Source: JBJMQS01 sp045802605 (GTDB lineage: Bacteria > Planctomycetota > Planctomycetia > Gemmatales > Gemmataceae). Taken from it: 64,000 nucleotides of DNA. The position numbers and the translations under genes were made by a program. The stretch lies in NCBI GenBank assembly GCA_045802605.1, contig JBJMQS010000056.1:62001-126000 (forward strand), in the 5' to 3' direction. This document shows, one piece after another, positions 1 through 10,471 of this stretch. The notes under the pieces were generated by a model that was not told the DNA's origin, ran no database searches, and saw only the letters and a list, made by a program, of their open reading frames with translations. Position 1 is the first letter of the stretch. Each line of letters begins with the position of its first letter.

Positions 1-657
1 TTGAAAGCAAAGCAAGCCCCGATCGGCCGTCCGACGGCGTTTTTGGGATACCGCTTCGACAAGTGGCATTTTTTTCCGATATGGCGGGCCCAAGGGGACG
101 AGTTACGAACCAAGTCCTCGAAAACTTCGTCGAATGGCATGGTGCGCTTGCGGCCCCACGAATTGCCGACGTTTTTTCATTACAGGAAAAGAACAATGCT
201 CAGCGGCCCGATGCGGCCTCCTCTCTAGCCGCGTGACCCGCGTCTCGTGGTCCTCCGGCCGGTCCTTCGTTACGCCGATCAGGTATCGTCTCGGTAGTTT
301 TCCAATACAAGAAGAACCATCTGCCGCCGATCCGTGTGCTCGTCGACACGGGCGCGACGCCCGACGCGGGCAGGTTGCTAGCGGCGTGATGCGTATCTCA
401 TGATCGACAAGGTGACTGTTCGTCGAATGGGGCGGGAACTGTTTCTGTTGTCTCTGGCCGAACATTGAGCTGGAGTCTAGTTTGATCAGACTTTTCGACA
501 TCTGTTGGCGGCAGTGGCGCTAAAGGTTTATTAGTAAAACCACGCCATTCTCTGCCGTCCACGCCTTTGACTCGCGGAGGTTTGTACGTAGCAAAGCGCA
601 CATGTCGGCCCGCGGCGCTTGCCTCTCCGAGGCACAAAATATTCACGGAGATTAACG
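1..657. other. No convincing gene in the first 657 bases
   Basis: Several open frames on both strands overlap here, but none has a convincing ribosome site, recognisable motif or protein-like composition; all are Arg/Pro/Ser-rich, as expected of shadow frames in high-GC DNA. The stretch may hold decayed mobile-element sequence, but I cannot name a family. The last 15 bases carry the ribosome site of the next gene. Confidence 0.4.
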
Positions 658-1512
658 ATGCGATTGTCGACGCTTTTGGTTGTGGCCTTGGTGGCGTTCG
701 CGCCCGCCCCGAAAATTGCAGCCCAGGACGACGAGTCCCCGCCGAGCAAGCAACAGCTTGCCGACAAATTTGTCGTAGACCTGCCTATACGCATCAAGAC
801 CGATGCCCACTGGGTCGAAGGGACGATCAGGAATCAGCTGCTGACGGAATTTCTACGACCGCGATTCAAAGATTGGTTCGTGGGTGTCTCGTTAGACGGT
901 CGCACGTTGACCATTTATGGCTACAAGCACCGAGGCGACAACGTGACCCTCGACGAGGCAAAGGCCGAACATAAAAAGCGACTTGAAAATGTGATGGTGT
1001 CGCTGGAAGGAGTGGTGGAAGGGCATTTCTCGTTTCATTACGCGGTCATCGAACAAATATGGCGGGGCAAACAGTATTTGACCACCGGAAACCTGAAGGC
1101 AGGATATGTGCGTGATGGCAAGCGAATCAAGTTCCGGCAACTGTGGATAGATACCGTAAATCGTTTGAACCATGTGCCGGGAGGGGAGTTCAATTCGACC
1201 TCCGAAAGCACTGAGAACGGGGCAACAACGTGGTCAGGTAAAACTATGCCGTCAAATGTCCGAGACGATAATGGCATTATCACGCGAACTATTTACGAGT
1301 TGAGCTTAAAGAGTATTCCGGGTCGTGACTCAAACACGGAAGATATGGCGGAGCTAAACTTCGTCACGAAGTTTCAGCGCCGCCGTGCTTCCGAAAACGT
1401 TTTCAAGGAAATGGAAATCACAACGAATAAGGTGATTTTTGCTCCAGGTCAACCGTCGACAGTCAATCTTGACCCGGTTTTGAAGGCGATACGCGAGGAA
1501 CTACTAAAGTGA
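658..1512 (+). CDS. Secreted protein of unknown function
   Basis: A 284-residue protein beginning with a clear Sec-type signal peptide (positive MR, hydrophobic core LSTLLVVALVAFAPA, AxA-like cleavage region ending near AAQ at about residue 23). The ATG at 658 is preferred over an upstream in-frame start because it sits behind ACGGAG and puts the signal peptide at the N-terminus. The mature part is a mixed alpha/beta sequence with no domain I recognise. Its stop overlaps the GTG start of the next gene in a GTGA arrangement, so the two are very likely translationally coupled and may act together at the membrane or periplasm. Function unknown. Confidence 0.75.
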   Translation: MRLSTLLVVALVAFAPAPKIAAQDDESPPSKQQLADKFVVDLPIRIKTDAHWVEGTIRNQLLTEFLRPRFKDWFVGVSLDGRTLTIYGYKHRGDNVTLDEAKAEHKKRLENVMVSLEGVVEGHFSFHYAVIEQIWRGKQYLTTGNLKAGYVRDGKRIKFRQLWIDTVNRLNHVPGGEFNSTSESTENGATTWSGKTMPSNVRDDNGIITRTIYELSLKSIPGRDSNTEDMAELNFVTKFQRRRASENVFKEMEITTNKVIFAPGQPSTVNLDPVLKAIREELLK

Positions 1513-2054
1513 ATTGGATCCCTCTTCCAAGCACCATCGTCCAGCTTCGGCGCTGGATTGCTTTTTTGTGGCTGTACTTTTACGCCTTTGCGTTATTGCT
1601 GATCATCCTTCGCCCGACACTGTCCAACTACCAGGGCATTGAGCGCGACCAGATACCCAACGTACTTATTCAAGTGTCGGGAATTTGGATGCCACCACTT
1701 AGCTGTTTTTTTGGTTTTTGGTTTCCCATGACTGACTCCGAGGCTATTGCAACTGCGCAGTCGAGGAAGGATCGGGCAGCTTTTGCCATTTTGATCACGG
1801 TGCTGTTTAACGCAGTAATCACCTGGCTGTTGTTCGAGCTGTTGTACCTCGAACGGCGGGCAATGAATCTCGAAACGGGCTTACCATACGACAAGTTGGG
1901 GTTGGATGAACGGGTAAATCAGATCGTGAAGTACGCCCTCTTATCCAGCCCTTTGGCACTCGTGCCGGTGACTTACCTAACTTCCCGCGGCAAGGAATCT
2001 CCGGGGATTCGTCGGACATCGCCTACGAAGTCAAAGCCGAAAAAAGAACCATGA
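1509..2054 (+). CDS. Multi-pass membrane protein, coupled to the secreted protein
   Basis: A 181-residue protein with a GTG start overlapping the previous stop by four bases. Four hydrophobic stretches are visible: about residues 15-34, 54-72, 91-112 and 140-158. The tail is short and basic (KSKPKKEP), which fits a cytoplasmic C-terminus. No conserved catalytic motif is apparent. The overlap with the upstream secreted protein suggests a two-gene operon in which this is the membrane partner. It is probably a lineage-specific protein. Confidence 0.7.
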   Translation: MNWIPLPSTIVQLRRWIAFLWLYFYAFALLLIILRPTLSNYQGIERDQIPNVLIQVSGIWMPPLSCFFGFWFPMTDSEAIATAQSRKDRAAFAILITVLFNAVITWLLFELLYLERRAMNLETGLPYDKLGLDERVNQIVKYALLSSPLALVPVTYLTSRGKESPGIRRTSPTKSKPKKEP

Positions 2055-2148
2055 CAGGCTCCCGGTTCACTTAAAGGGCGATAGATTGCTGCACTAGTCA
2101 GGCACACCATAGCCCGCGAATACGAGATCGACTGAGATAAGGATTGAT

Positions 2149-2660
2149 TTGCCAACTGCTGCCTTCGCAGGATTGCGTGCAGGCGAGTTGCCCCGTCTTA
2201 AGTCCGAAGACATTGAGATCGGCAATAGCCGAGGGTGGATTCACGTCATCTCTCGAGCGGATGCGCAAACAAAGACAGGACATTCTCGCAAGATTCCACT
2301 TCATCCACGGCTAATGCCCTACTTACGCGCTATGCCAAAGGCGTCGCGAGATTTTTCTTTTTCGAACCTGGTACTGTCACTCATGGTGCCTTCGGACCGT
2401 TGAATGTGCGAAAACTCAACGATGAATTTCAATCCATTGCGAAGCAACTTGGGATGACGATTGGTCGAAAGAACCTCGGATACACATTTCACAGCCAGAG
2501 GCATTTTTTCGAGGCATTTTGCGTCAACGCTCGAGTGCCCCAGAAGGCAGTTGACATCTGGATGGGCCACACCGACAACCGTTTAGACAGCTCAGCGGCA
2601 GGCCACTTCGAGCGCAATCGCGCAATTCACCCTCAATCACAGCATCCGAGGATGTCATGC
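2149..2660 (+). pseudogene. Tyrosine recombinase (phage integrase family) remnant, frameshifted
   Basis: Frame 1 from 2149 encodes a typical box I (FAGLRAGELPRLKSEDIEI) and the following strand with KTGHSRKIPLHP, as in tyrosine recombinases. Near 2310-2350 the homology moves to frame 3, which continues with a degenerate box II (HSQRHFFEAFCVNARVPQ) and a box with WMGHTDN, ending before the expected catalytic tyrosine. The N-terminal core-binding domain is also absent. The gene is truncated at both ends and frameshifted, so it is inactive. It is the left-hand counterpart of another tyrosine-recombinase scrap at 49255 and may mark an old integration event. Confidence 0.75.
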
Positions 2661-2946
2661 CGGACCGTTATGTCCTTCTCGAAGAGATCCACCTACAGTT
2701 CCACGTCCCTAGGCTATTGGACCTTCAAACGGCCGATTCGATTCGCCGCAAACTGAATAGTCGCGCCTTTCATTACAGGCTGCGGCGGTTATCTCTCGCG
2801 TCGCTAAAACAACGCGCGGATGAGCGCCTTCTTCGCGTCGTTGTGTTGGTCTGACAATTTGTGAGCATACCGAGCATCTCGTTCGACTCGGAGTGGCCAA
2901 TTCGGTCACTCCGTTTCCCACTGCAACTAAACCCATGAGGAGATCT

Positions 2947-3376
2947 ATGAGCGACCCCAAAGAAGCCGCGCGCGAAAGGCTACGTCAGTACCGGGCGGCG
3001 GTGCAAGCGGAGCTGTTCGCCGCGCAAACCGATAGTTTTGTTCGCAAACTGTTGACCCAAAAACGGCTTCCACGCGGTGTTTTGTTCGGTCCGATCTTAC
3101 TTCCGCCGAGTTATAGGCCAACGTCGGCGCCAGCGACCCAAGTAGTCCAAGCGGTCATTTGCTGCCCAGGGGGCATTGGCGTTAGTGACATGGGCCCAAG
3201 AGGAGTTTCGTGCCGTCTCTCGATCATCGAAGCAGGGTCAGTCCGGGGCGAAAAAGCGGTTTCGTCGATTTGCCGACTGTAGCCTACGAGTCAAGCTGCA
3301 TTTCATTCGGCACTATCCAGGACTGATGGACATGCTGCTTTCTAAGATCGATCCGGCACCACCACCAGAGGGTTGA
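2947..3376 (+). pseudogene. Small hypothetical gene, probably frameshifted
   Basis: The ATG at 2947 follows a good ribosome site (GAGGAG) and begins MSDPKEAARERLRQYRAA, a protein-like helical sequence. About 65 codons later the composition deteriorates, while frame 2 becomes protein-like from about 3165 (QEEFRAVSRSSKQ, then RFADCSLRVKLHFIRH) and ends at 3376 after a proline-rich tail. The simplest reading is a single gene of about 140 codons with a frameshift near 3110-3170. If no frameshift exists, the intact reading would be a 111-residue ORF to 3282. No family recognised. Confidence 0.35.
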
Positions 3377-3807
3377 TTCTGACAACGCCTTGCTGCTGTG
3401 TCGCGGCGGCCGGCGCGGCCGCAAGCGGGGCCGATCAATGATCCTCGGCTCGCACATCGAGTCGAGGATCATCCACGTCCGACTTGTTTTTTGCAGAGGC
3501 TTCAAAATTCTCGATGGGCTGTCCATCAAGGCACATCATGGAACAAGTTTTTTGAGATTCTAGTGTCCGCTTTTTCAAAAACCGGAGCCTAAGGGTAGGG
3601 GAAGCCCGCATTGCGCCAATGGGGGTCAGGGGGATTGTCACCTCACTCGATCGCCGATTTAGAGTTCATCGTTGTGGAACAAAGATTGTCAAGCGAAGGG
3701 CATCAAATATTTCTTGCTACGGTCATTGACTTCGCTCTCGTGCTCGACTCCAATTCTCTGCGTCCTGTCTCCGTGATCCGTCCCCCTGTCCCTCACGGAA
3801 TACCAAC
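3377..3807. other. Region without a recognisable gene before the RHS gene
   Basis: About 430 bases with only low-quality short frames. A short inverted-repeat-like element (GATCCTCG ... CGAGGATC) occurs near 3440-3473. The promoter of the large RHS gene is expected here, but I could not identify clear -35/-10 boxes. Confidence 0.35.
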
Positions 3808-6800
3808 ATGGTCAGCAAGTGCCGTTCTCGTCGATCTTGGTTTGCGCGCCGCTTCAACTTCTTCGACAACGTCAGCGAGTGCTGTGCACGGCGTGGCCGG
3901 CTTAGCAAAGCTACGCTCGCACTCCAAGCATTGGAAACAAGAATCGTTCCGGCCACGACGTTTCTTTCCTACGAGGCCGTCGGGGTTATCGGGAAAACCT
4001 ATTCCGTTGTTGTGCAACGCTCCAGCATTGGATCAGATTCGACCACACCGGTGAATGGTTCGATCGACTGGGGTGATACCTCTTCAACGCCCTACAGCGG
4101 TTGGTACGCCGACGTGCCAAGCAAGGTCTACACGCACACCTATGGCTCAAAAGGTGACGTGACGATTCAAACCAAGGGCGGGGGCGGCGCTGGCGAGGAC
4201 TCGCATGGGGTTCATGTCAAGGAAAACAAGCCTGGTGCCATGGAGTGCTCAGGGCCAGACTGCCAAACCTCGGTCATTGACGAGATTATTGCAACGCCCA
4301 ATTGCGTTGGGGGGCCTGCGCCAGGCATTTCGCCGAAGACCGACGCGATCACGCCGCCCAACAACGATCCGGGCATTATTCCAGATGCGGGATTTATCGA
4401 CCATGGAAATGTCCCGGACTGTGATCCCGGCTTCTCAATCAACGTCTGCGGTCCCAGCGCGGGTGGCCCGCAAAACAATAGCCCGATCGAGATTCCCCGC
4501 AAGATAGATGACGGCTCAGAGAAAATTCGGACCGAAGATGGTTTGATCAAATTCTTGATCTCCGACATTGCGTCGGGTGGCTATGGTCTACCGTGGTCCG
4601 ATGGGCGATCGTGGAGTAACGGCGATGGCTACGATGGCACAAGCGACATCGGCAATGGGTGGGTGGAAAATCAATTACCCAGCATCATTCAAATTGACAC
4701 TGGCACTGTTGCGTTAGTTTCGAATGCGTCAACTGCTCGCTTTTTCGACGAAAGCTCGTCGGTCTTCACCGAGCGCTTTGGTGGTTTCAACCACCTGAGT
4801 TACAACTCCGGCTCCGATGAATACACCTTACTCACACCCGATGGCGTCACCTTCAAGTTCGCGGGCTTTGGTAGCGGCTATGGCGACGACGAAAAAGGCC
4901 GGTTCATCAGCCGGACCGATCGCTATGGCGATATTGACGAAGTCTATACGCGCAACGGTGACGGCTGCGTCACCGAGATTCGCCGTGGCGGTGGAGCAGA
5001 AGTCTGGGATTATGCCTACCTACCAAGCGGCGACAATGCCGGCAAACTCGCCAGCGTCGAAATGAAACGCGGCGGCACGACGTACCGCAAGGCCGAATAC
5101 TCTTATTACGGTTCATCCGATACCTACGGCAACTTGGGCGACTTGCAAAAGGTGTTCGTCAAGGACGGCAGCGGCAACACCCTGGGGACGCAATACTATC
5201 GCTATTACAAGCCCGGGGAGGCCGATGGCTACGCCGGAGCGCTGAAGATGTATTTGGGTTACGCGTCATACGAGCGCGCAGCGGCCAACCTCTCGAATGT
5301 TCTCACCGCAAGCGATGGCAGTCTCGACGATTACGCCGACCTGTATCTAAAGTTTGATTCCTCACGGCGAGTGAAGTCCGAGCGCATTCAAGGCGCGGGT
5401 TGCTCGATGTGCTCCGGCGGCATCGGCGAGTACTCCTACACCTACAGCACCAGTTCCAATAGCGCTGGCTTCAATTCCTGGCAGACAAAGACCATTGAGA
5501 CGATGCCCGACAACAATCGCAATGTGATCTACACCAATGCCTACGGTCAGATCATGTTGAATGACACGCAGGCGATGTCTGGTGCCTCGGTGACTGGTCA
5601 TTGGCCCACGTTCTACCACTACAACAGCGATGGCCGGCTCGATCGCGTCGCCAATCCTTCCGCGTTCACATTATCTAGTGGCAATTACTACAGCGACACC
5701 AATGCCGACTTGCTCGGCTTTGTCTCCGGTGCGTCAGCGTATCTGGCCGATTCTGCGGGCCTGATCACAAACTATGCTTACGGCTCTTCCACAACCGCTA
5801 GCACATCGTCCGCCGGCAACGTCGCCGGCTATTTACAATCAGTCTCGATTCAGCGCGGCGAGACGAGCACGGCGATTCCCGAATTCGCACAGAATTACAT
5901 TGCGCGAAGCAACGGCACGCTCAGTATCTATGCGGCGGCATCGCAAACCATCTACAGCGACACGGCCGGCAGCAGTTCGATAACCACGAGCTACGCATAT
6001 GACTGGGATTCCACGAACAAATTCGCCGTCAATTCCGAGACCGTCACGCGCCCAGTCGTTACGACGGCGCAGCATGGCCCGAATTCCGCGGATGTCGAGT
6101 ATTACGTTACGGGGGCTTATGGCAACGTCACCTGGATGAAGGATGCAGCCGGCGCGCTCACCTACCGCACTTACGATGCGGCCACGGGCGGTGTGACCAA
6201 GCGCATTTCGGACGTGAACACGAGCCTTGGGACGACCACCGGCGGCTATACGAGTGTGCCAAGTATTGGCGGCTCAACGTGGTCCACGCCATCAGCGTTT
6301 GGTGTTCACTCGGTCACAACCTACACGTTTGATTTCCTTGGCCGAGTACTTACCGCGACCGATCCGCTTGGTCACGTGAGTTACGTGGTCTACAAGGACA
6401 CCGACCATGAAATGCGCGTCTATCCGGCGTGGGACACTTCGCTCTATTCCAGTAAAGGCGGTCCGACGGGACCAATCACGGTCGCGCGTATTGATCGAGC
6501 GCACCAGTATTCCGAAGTGCTCACCATGTCGGCCGAGCCGGACCGCGATGGCTCCGGACACCCCAAAGCCAGTGAGGCTATCACGAGCATGGAGAGTTTG
6601 ACCCGCAATCATGTCAATGTCGCAGGTCAGATGGTCCGCACGGATGCGTATTTCGAAGTCGATGATGTGACCTACGGGACGAGCCCTATCTTAAATGGAC
6701 CCTCAAGCGAAAACCGCCACTACAGCAGTTACACGGATTACGACGATCGCGGCTGGCTTAAGCGTACCGAGACGCCCAACGGCACGATCACGCGCTACAT

Positions 6801-9800
6801 CCACGATGCGCTTGGCCGGCTCACCGAGGTTTGGATCGGGACCGACGATACGCCGACAGGCACCGGTACGTATTGGCCAGTCACCACCACCGGCACAGAT
6901 TTGGTAAAGGTTCAGTCTTACACTTACGACGCCGGCGGCATGGGCGACAGCAACCTGACCTCCAGTAGCCAGTATCCGAATGGCACCACCGGGGTTCGCA
7001 CCACCCTCTACGCCTACGACTGGCGCGATCGGCTGGTCGCGACGAAGTCGGGCGCGGAAACCGGGACTGAAAGCACCTCGGTCAACCGTCCCGTCACGTA
7101 TGTCGTTTACGACAACCTCAATCGCCGCACTGAGTCGCGGCTCTATGACGGCGACGGCGTGAACATCTACACGGACTCCACCTCGGATGGCGTGCCCGAC
7201 GCTCCCTCATCCAGCTTGCTGCGCGGCAAATCAGTGGCTTATTACGACAACCAAAGTCGGGTTTATCGCACCCAGATCATCGGCGTGGATCAATACGGCG
7301 AGAGTGGCGACTTGACCACCGAGGTTTGGTACGACCGTCGCGGTTTCGTAATCAAATCGCTCTCACCCACGGGCTTGGTGCAAAAGACCACCTATGACGG
7401 TCTTGGTCGGCCAATCGCGCGCTATGTCACCGACGGCGGCGGCGATGGCTACTACAGCGATGCCGACGACGTGACTGACGATACTGTCTATGAACAGAGT
7501 AAACCCGAATACGACAAAGCCAGCAACCTACTTTATGCAACAAGTTGGCAGCGCTTCCATGACGCAACCAGCACGGGCGAACTCTCGTCCTCCAACGCTC
7601 GCGTCAGTTACAGCGCCATGTTCTACGATCAGGCCAATCGCTTGACGGCCACCGCGAATTACGGGACTAACGGCGGCGCGACTTGGAGCAAGCCGACCTC
7701 AGTTCCGTCGCGTTCCGATACCGTCCTCGTCACCAGCCAAACCTATGACAGCGCCGGCCGGCTGTTGTCCGTCACTGATCCGCGCGGCATCGAGTCGCGA
7801 AGTTCCTACGACGCCCTGGGCCGCACGATCATAACGGTTCAAGCTTTCTACGGAATCGGCGCGATCAACGATGATTCGCCGAGCCTCAACAAGACCACCG
7901 AATTCGCCTACGATGGGTCGGGCCATCTGACGATGTACAAAGCCTGGCTCAATGAAAGCGATTACGAGTTGACCGAGTATGACTACGGCGTGACGGCCGG
8001 CTCCGACGGCAACACCATCACTTCAAACGATTTGCTCAGGGCCATTTTGTATCCCGATCCCAGCACGGTCGGGGCGAGCATCGACCACTTCGCGTATTCC
8101 TACGACGCGCTGGGCGAGCGGGTCCGCATGAGCGACAAGAACCGCACGCAGCACACCTACTCATTCGACCTGGTCGGTCGGCCTACATCTGATGCGATCA
8201 CCGATTACCACAGCATCGACAATTCTGTGCTGCGACTGACCACGGAGTACGACACCTACATGAGGGCGTATCGTTTCACCAGTTGGGATTCGGCCACGGG
8301 CGGCAGCGAGGTCAATCAAGTGGTCCGGCTCTATGACGCGTTTGGCCAGATCAGCGCCGAGTATCAAAAGACCAATGGCGCGGTGGACGAGTATTCGCCG
8401 GTGGTGCAATATACCTATGGTACCGGGACGCAATCGAGCCTGCTCCTCGCCATGACCTATCCCAACGGCTACGAAGTCGATTACACCTACGATGGCGTGG
8501 GCCGGCTGAGCGAAGTGTCTTCGGCCGATGTCAACGAGAGTTACGACTATTTAGGCCTGGGGACGGTGGTGCGGCGCGGCGGCGACGTGGTGAATCAGCT
8601 CCTCTACGACGGCTCAACCACCGGCGACGCCGGCGATCAGTACGCGGGCCTGGACCGCTTTGGCCGAGTGGTCGATCTCACCTGGACGGCCGATTCCACG
8701 CGGGTGGATCACTTTAAGTATGGCTACGACCGCAATGGCAATCGACTTTACCGCACCAACGAACTCAATCACGATTTTGATGAGCTGTACCACGCCAGTG
8801 GCGTTACCACCGATGCGGGGCGATACGATTCCTTGAACCAGTTGACCGCCTTTGAGCGCGGCCCACTGTCCAACTCCAATGCTTCGGGAGAAGGCAGCGA
8901 CGATTTGCTGGACACGGTGAGCGCTCCGTCGCGCAGCCAAGCCTGGACTGTCGATGGCCTGGGAAACTTCGGCACGGTGACTACCGACAGCACCGCGGAG
9001 AGCCGCACGCATGATTTGCAGAATAAGCTCACCGCGGTGGGCTCGAATTCCCTGAGCTATGACGACATGGGCAACATGACCCAGGACGATCAGAGCATCA
9101 CGTACACCTACGATGGCTGGAACCGCATGATCGGCGTGGGTTCGGACATCGGCCGCTATGCCTACGATGCGCTCGGACGGCGGGTCAAGGAAGGCGACCA
9201 CAATCATTGGCTGTATTATTCCAAGAACTGGCAGGTCTTAGAGGAAGTCGCTGACGACGCGGTCACTCATCAGTACGTCTGGAGCCCCGTGTACGTCGAT
9301 GCGCTAGTGGCGCGACTGGATTACGGCGGCATCTCAGAATCCTCCTCGATGATGGTGGGCCGCGACACTTTCACCTCCACCTCAAGCAGTTGGGGAGTCG
9401 TGCAAGTGCTATATGCCTTGCAGGACGCCAACTTCAACGTGACCGCGCTGGTGGATGGCTCCGGCGATGTGGTGGAGCGGTTTGTCTACGATCCGTATGG
9501 GCGTTTCGATGTGCTCGCTAACGATTGGAGCGCGAAGAGTGGCGGCAGCGACTATGGGTGGCTGTACCTGCATCAGGGCGGAAGATGGGATGAGGACGCG
9601 GGGCTGTTTAGCTTTAGGAATAGGGACTATAGTCCGCGGCTAATGCGGTGGGTCGAAATGGATCCGATTACGACGAGGTCAGGGGATGTAAACTTTTATC
9701 GCAGCTTTGGCAATAGTCCCGAAGATAGCGTCGACCCGTTCGGTCTCCGTCCTGATTGGGACGCTTGGCAAGACGCGAAAGATCAGCGATATCTCAAGGA

Positions 9801-10383
9801 ATGGGAAAAGACATATGAGAAGATCCGACAAAAAGCTGCTCAAGACAGGAACAAAAAGGTCCTTGACAAATTGGACAAAATGGACTGTTGCCCGAAGGAA
9901 GATAAGGAAAAGGCAAAGCAGCTTTTAGAGGGAGTTCTCAATGGCGCAGATTTCGAATGGCCTCACACGACTGGTGTATTTGGGAAATGTATGGAGTGGG
10001 TGGACGATTACACGACGAGAAACAGTAAACTACTGACTGAGGTTGGTCTAAAGGCGTCGAGGTGTTTTAAGGTCGATAGCATCATCTGGGAGACACACAA
10101 TATCGCAACCGATTTCCTCTTCGGTGGGCTACATTTGGATCCATTTACTGGTATTGATGGTGGGTTGATACCCTTGCTCACTTTCAACCAGGCCGGCACT
10201 AACCCTCCAGCTCACACTGCAATACGAATCTCCTTTTGCGATGGAACGTTTTACTATTTGGATGATGGAAACTATGGCGGCCCTGGACACGGCTTTGACC
10301 CAGGTAGTATTCCGCCTGGTAGGGTACCTCTCTACGACCATACTACATATGGTCCTGACCCGTACCACCGCTGCGGGAAGTAG
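3808..10383 (+). CDS. Giant secreted RHS/YD-repeat protein with a papain-like C-terminal toxin candidate
   Basis: A 2191-residue protein. The N-terminus is basic and is followed by ALETRIVPA (about residues 44-52), a planctomycete surface/export-type motif, then a short PKD-like region. Residues of about 330-1900 are YD/RHS repeats (Y-D-x-x-G-R-x patterns). The RHS-associated core ends with the DPFG signature at residues 1976-1979. Beyond it lies a unique tip of about 210 residues, as in polymorphic toxins, where the core forms a shell and the tip is the variable effector. The tip begins with a charged helix, then shows GKCMEWVDDY (Cys 2061), PAHTAIRI (His 2136) and YYLDDG (Asp 2152/2153). 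This Cys-His-Asp order suggests a papain/NlpC-like cysteine hydrolase; this is inference from motif order. The next gene is a two-TM protein suited to immunity. Part of the core is duplicated and decayed downstream at 10892. Confidence 0.88.
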   Translation: MVSKCRSRRSWFARRFNFFDNVSECCARRGRLSKATLALQALETRIVPATTFLSYEAVGVIGKTYSVVVQRSSIGSDSTTPVNGSIDWGDTSSTPYSGWYADVPSKVYTHTYGSKGDVTIQTKGGGGAGEDSHGVHVKENKPGAMECSGPDCQTSVIDEIIATPNCVGGPAPGISPKTDAITPPNNDPGIIPDAGFIDHGNVPDCDPGFSINVCGPSAGGPQNNSPIEIPRKIDDGSEKIRTEDGLIKFLISDIASGGYGLPWSDGRSWSNGDGYDGTSDIGNGWVENQLPSIIQIDTGTVALVSNASTARFFDESSSVFTERFGGFNHLSYNSGSDEYTLLTPDGVTFKFAGFGSGYGDDEKGRFISRTDRYGDIDEVYTRNGDGCVTEIRRGGGAEVWDYAYLPSGDNAGKLASVEMKRGGTTYRKAEYSYYGSSDTYGNLGDLQKVFVKDGSGNTLGTQYYRYYKPGEADGYAGALKMYLGYASYERAAANLSNVLTASDGSLDDYADLYLKFDSSRRVKSERIQGAGCSMCSGGIGEYSYTYSTSSNSAGFNSWQTKTIETMPDNNRNVIYTNAYGQIMLNDTQAMSGASVTGHWPTFYHYNSDGRLDRVANPSAFTLSSGNYYSDTNADLLGFVSGASAYLADSAGLITNYAYGSSTTASTSSAGNVAGYLQSVSIQRGETSTAIPEFAQNYIARSNGTLSIYAAASQTIYSDTAGSSSITTSYAYDWDSTNKFAVNSETVTRPVVTTAQHGPNSADVEYYVTGAYGNVTWMKDAAGALTYRTYDAATGGVTKRISDVNTSLGTTTGGYTSVPSIGGSTWSTPSAFGVHSVTTYTFDFLGRVLTATDPLGHVSYVVYKDTDHEMRVYPAWDTSLYSSKGGPTGPITVARIDRAHQYSEVLTMSAEPDRDGSGHPKASEAITSMESLTRNHVNVAGQMVRTDAYFEVDDVTYGTSPILNGPSSENRHYSSYTDYDDRGWLKRTETPNGTITRYIHDALGRLTEVWIGTDDTPTGTGTYWPVTTTGTDLVKVQSYTYDAGGMGDSNLTSSSQYPNGTTGVRTTLYAYDWRDRLVATKSGAETGTESTSVNRPVTYVVYDNLNRRTESRLYDGDGVNIYTDSTSDGVPDAPSSSLLRGKSVAYYDNQSRVYRTQIIGVDQYGESGDLTTEVWYDRRGFVIKSLSPTGLVQKTTYDGLGRPIARYVTDGGGDGYYSDADDVTDDTVYEQSKPEYDKASNLLYATSWQRFHDATSTGELSSSNARVSYSAMFYDQANRLTATANYGTNGGATWSKPTSVPSRSDTVLVTSQTYDSAGRLLSVTDPRGIESRSSYDALGRTIITVQAFYGIGAINDDSPSLNKTTEFAYDGSGHLTMYKAWLNESDYELTEYDYGVTAGSDGNTITSNDLLRAILYPDPSTVGASIDHFAYSYDALGERVRMSDKNRTQHTYSFDLVGRPTSDAITDYHSIDNSVLRLTTEYDTYMRAYRFTSWDSATGGSEVNQVVRLYDAFGQISAEYQKTNGAVDEYSPVVQYTYGTGTQSSLLLAMTYPNGYEVDYTYDGVGRLSEVSSADVNESYDYLGLGTVVRRGGDVVNQLLYDGSTTGDAGDQYAGLDRFGRVVDLTWTADSTRVDHFKYGYDRNGNRLYRTNELNHDFDELYHASGVTTDAGRYDSLNQLTAFERGPLSNSNASGEGSDDLLDTVSAPSRSQAWTVDGLGNFGTVTTDSTAESRTHDLQNKLTAVGSNSLSYDDMGNMTQDDQSITYTYDGWNRMIGVGSDIGRYAYDALGRRVKEGDHNHWLYYSKNWQVLEEVADDAVTHQYVWSPVYVDALVARLDYGGISESSSMMVGRDTFTSTSSSWGVVQVLYALQDANFNVTALVDGSGDVVERFVYDPYGRFDVLANDWSAKSGGSDYGWLYLHQGGRWDEDAGLFSFRNRDYSPRLMRWVEMDPITTRSGDVNFYRSFGNSPEDSVDPFGLRPDWDAWQDAKDQRYLKEWEKTYEKIRQKAAQDRNKKVLDKLDKMDCCPKEDKEKAKQLLEGVLNGADFEWPHTTGVFGKCMEWVDDYTTRNSKLLTEVGLKASRCFKVDSIIWETHNIATDFLFGGLHLDPFTGIDGGLIPLLTFNQAGTNPPAHTAIRISFCDGTFYYLDDGNYGGPGHGFDPGSIPPGRVPLYDHTTYGPDPYHRCGK

Positions 10384-10471
10384 GATTGATGGTCGGCAAC
10401 TTTAAGAGCCGTCCCCCCATCGGCTGCCACACGGATATCTGAGAAGGGGACCTGGAAGGCGGAGGTGGCGT

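Noticed and set aside
1..501. Overlapping ORFs at the left edge
   Set aside because: All are shadow-like; none has a recognisable motif.
8614..9207. 197-codon minus-strand ORF
   Set aside because: It is antisense to the RHS core and reflects the codon pattern of the YD repeats; composition is not protein-like.
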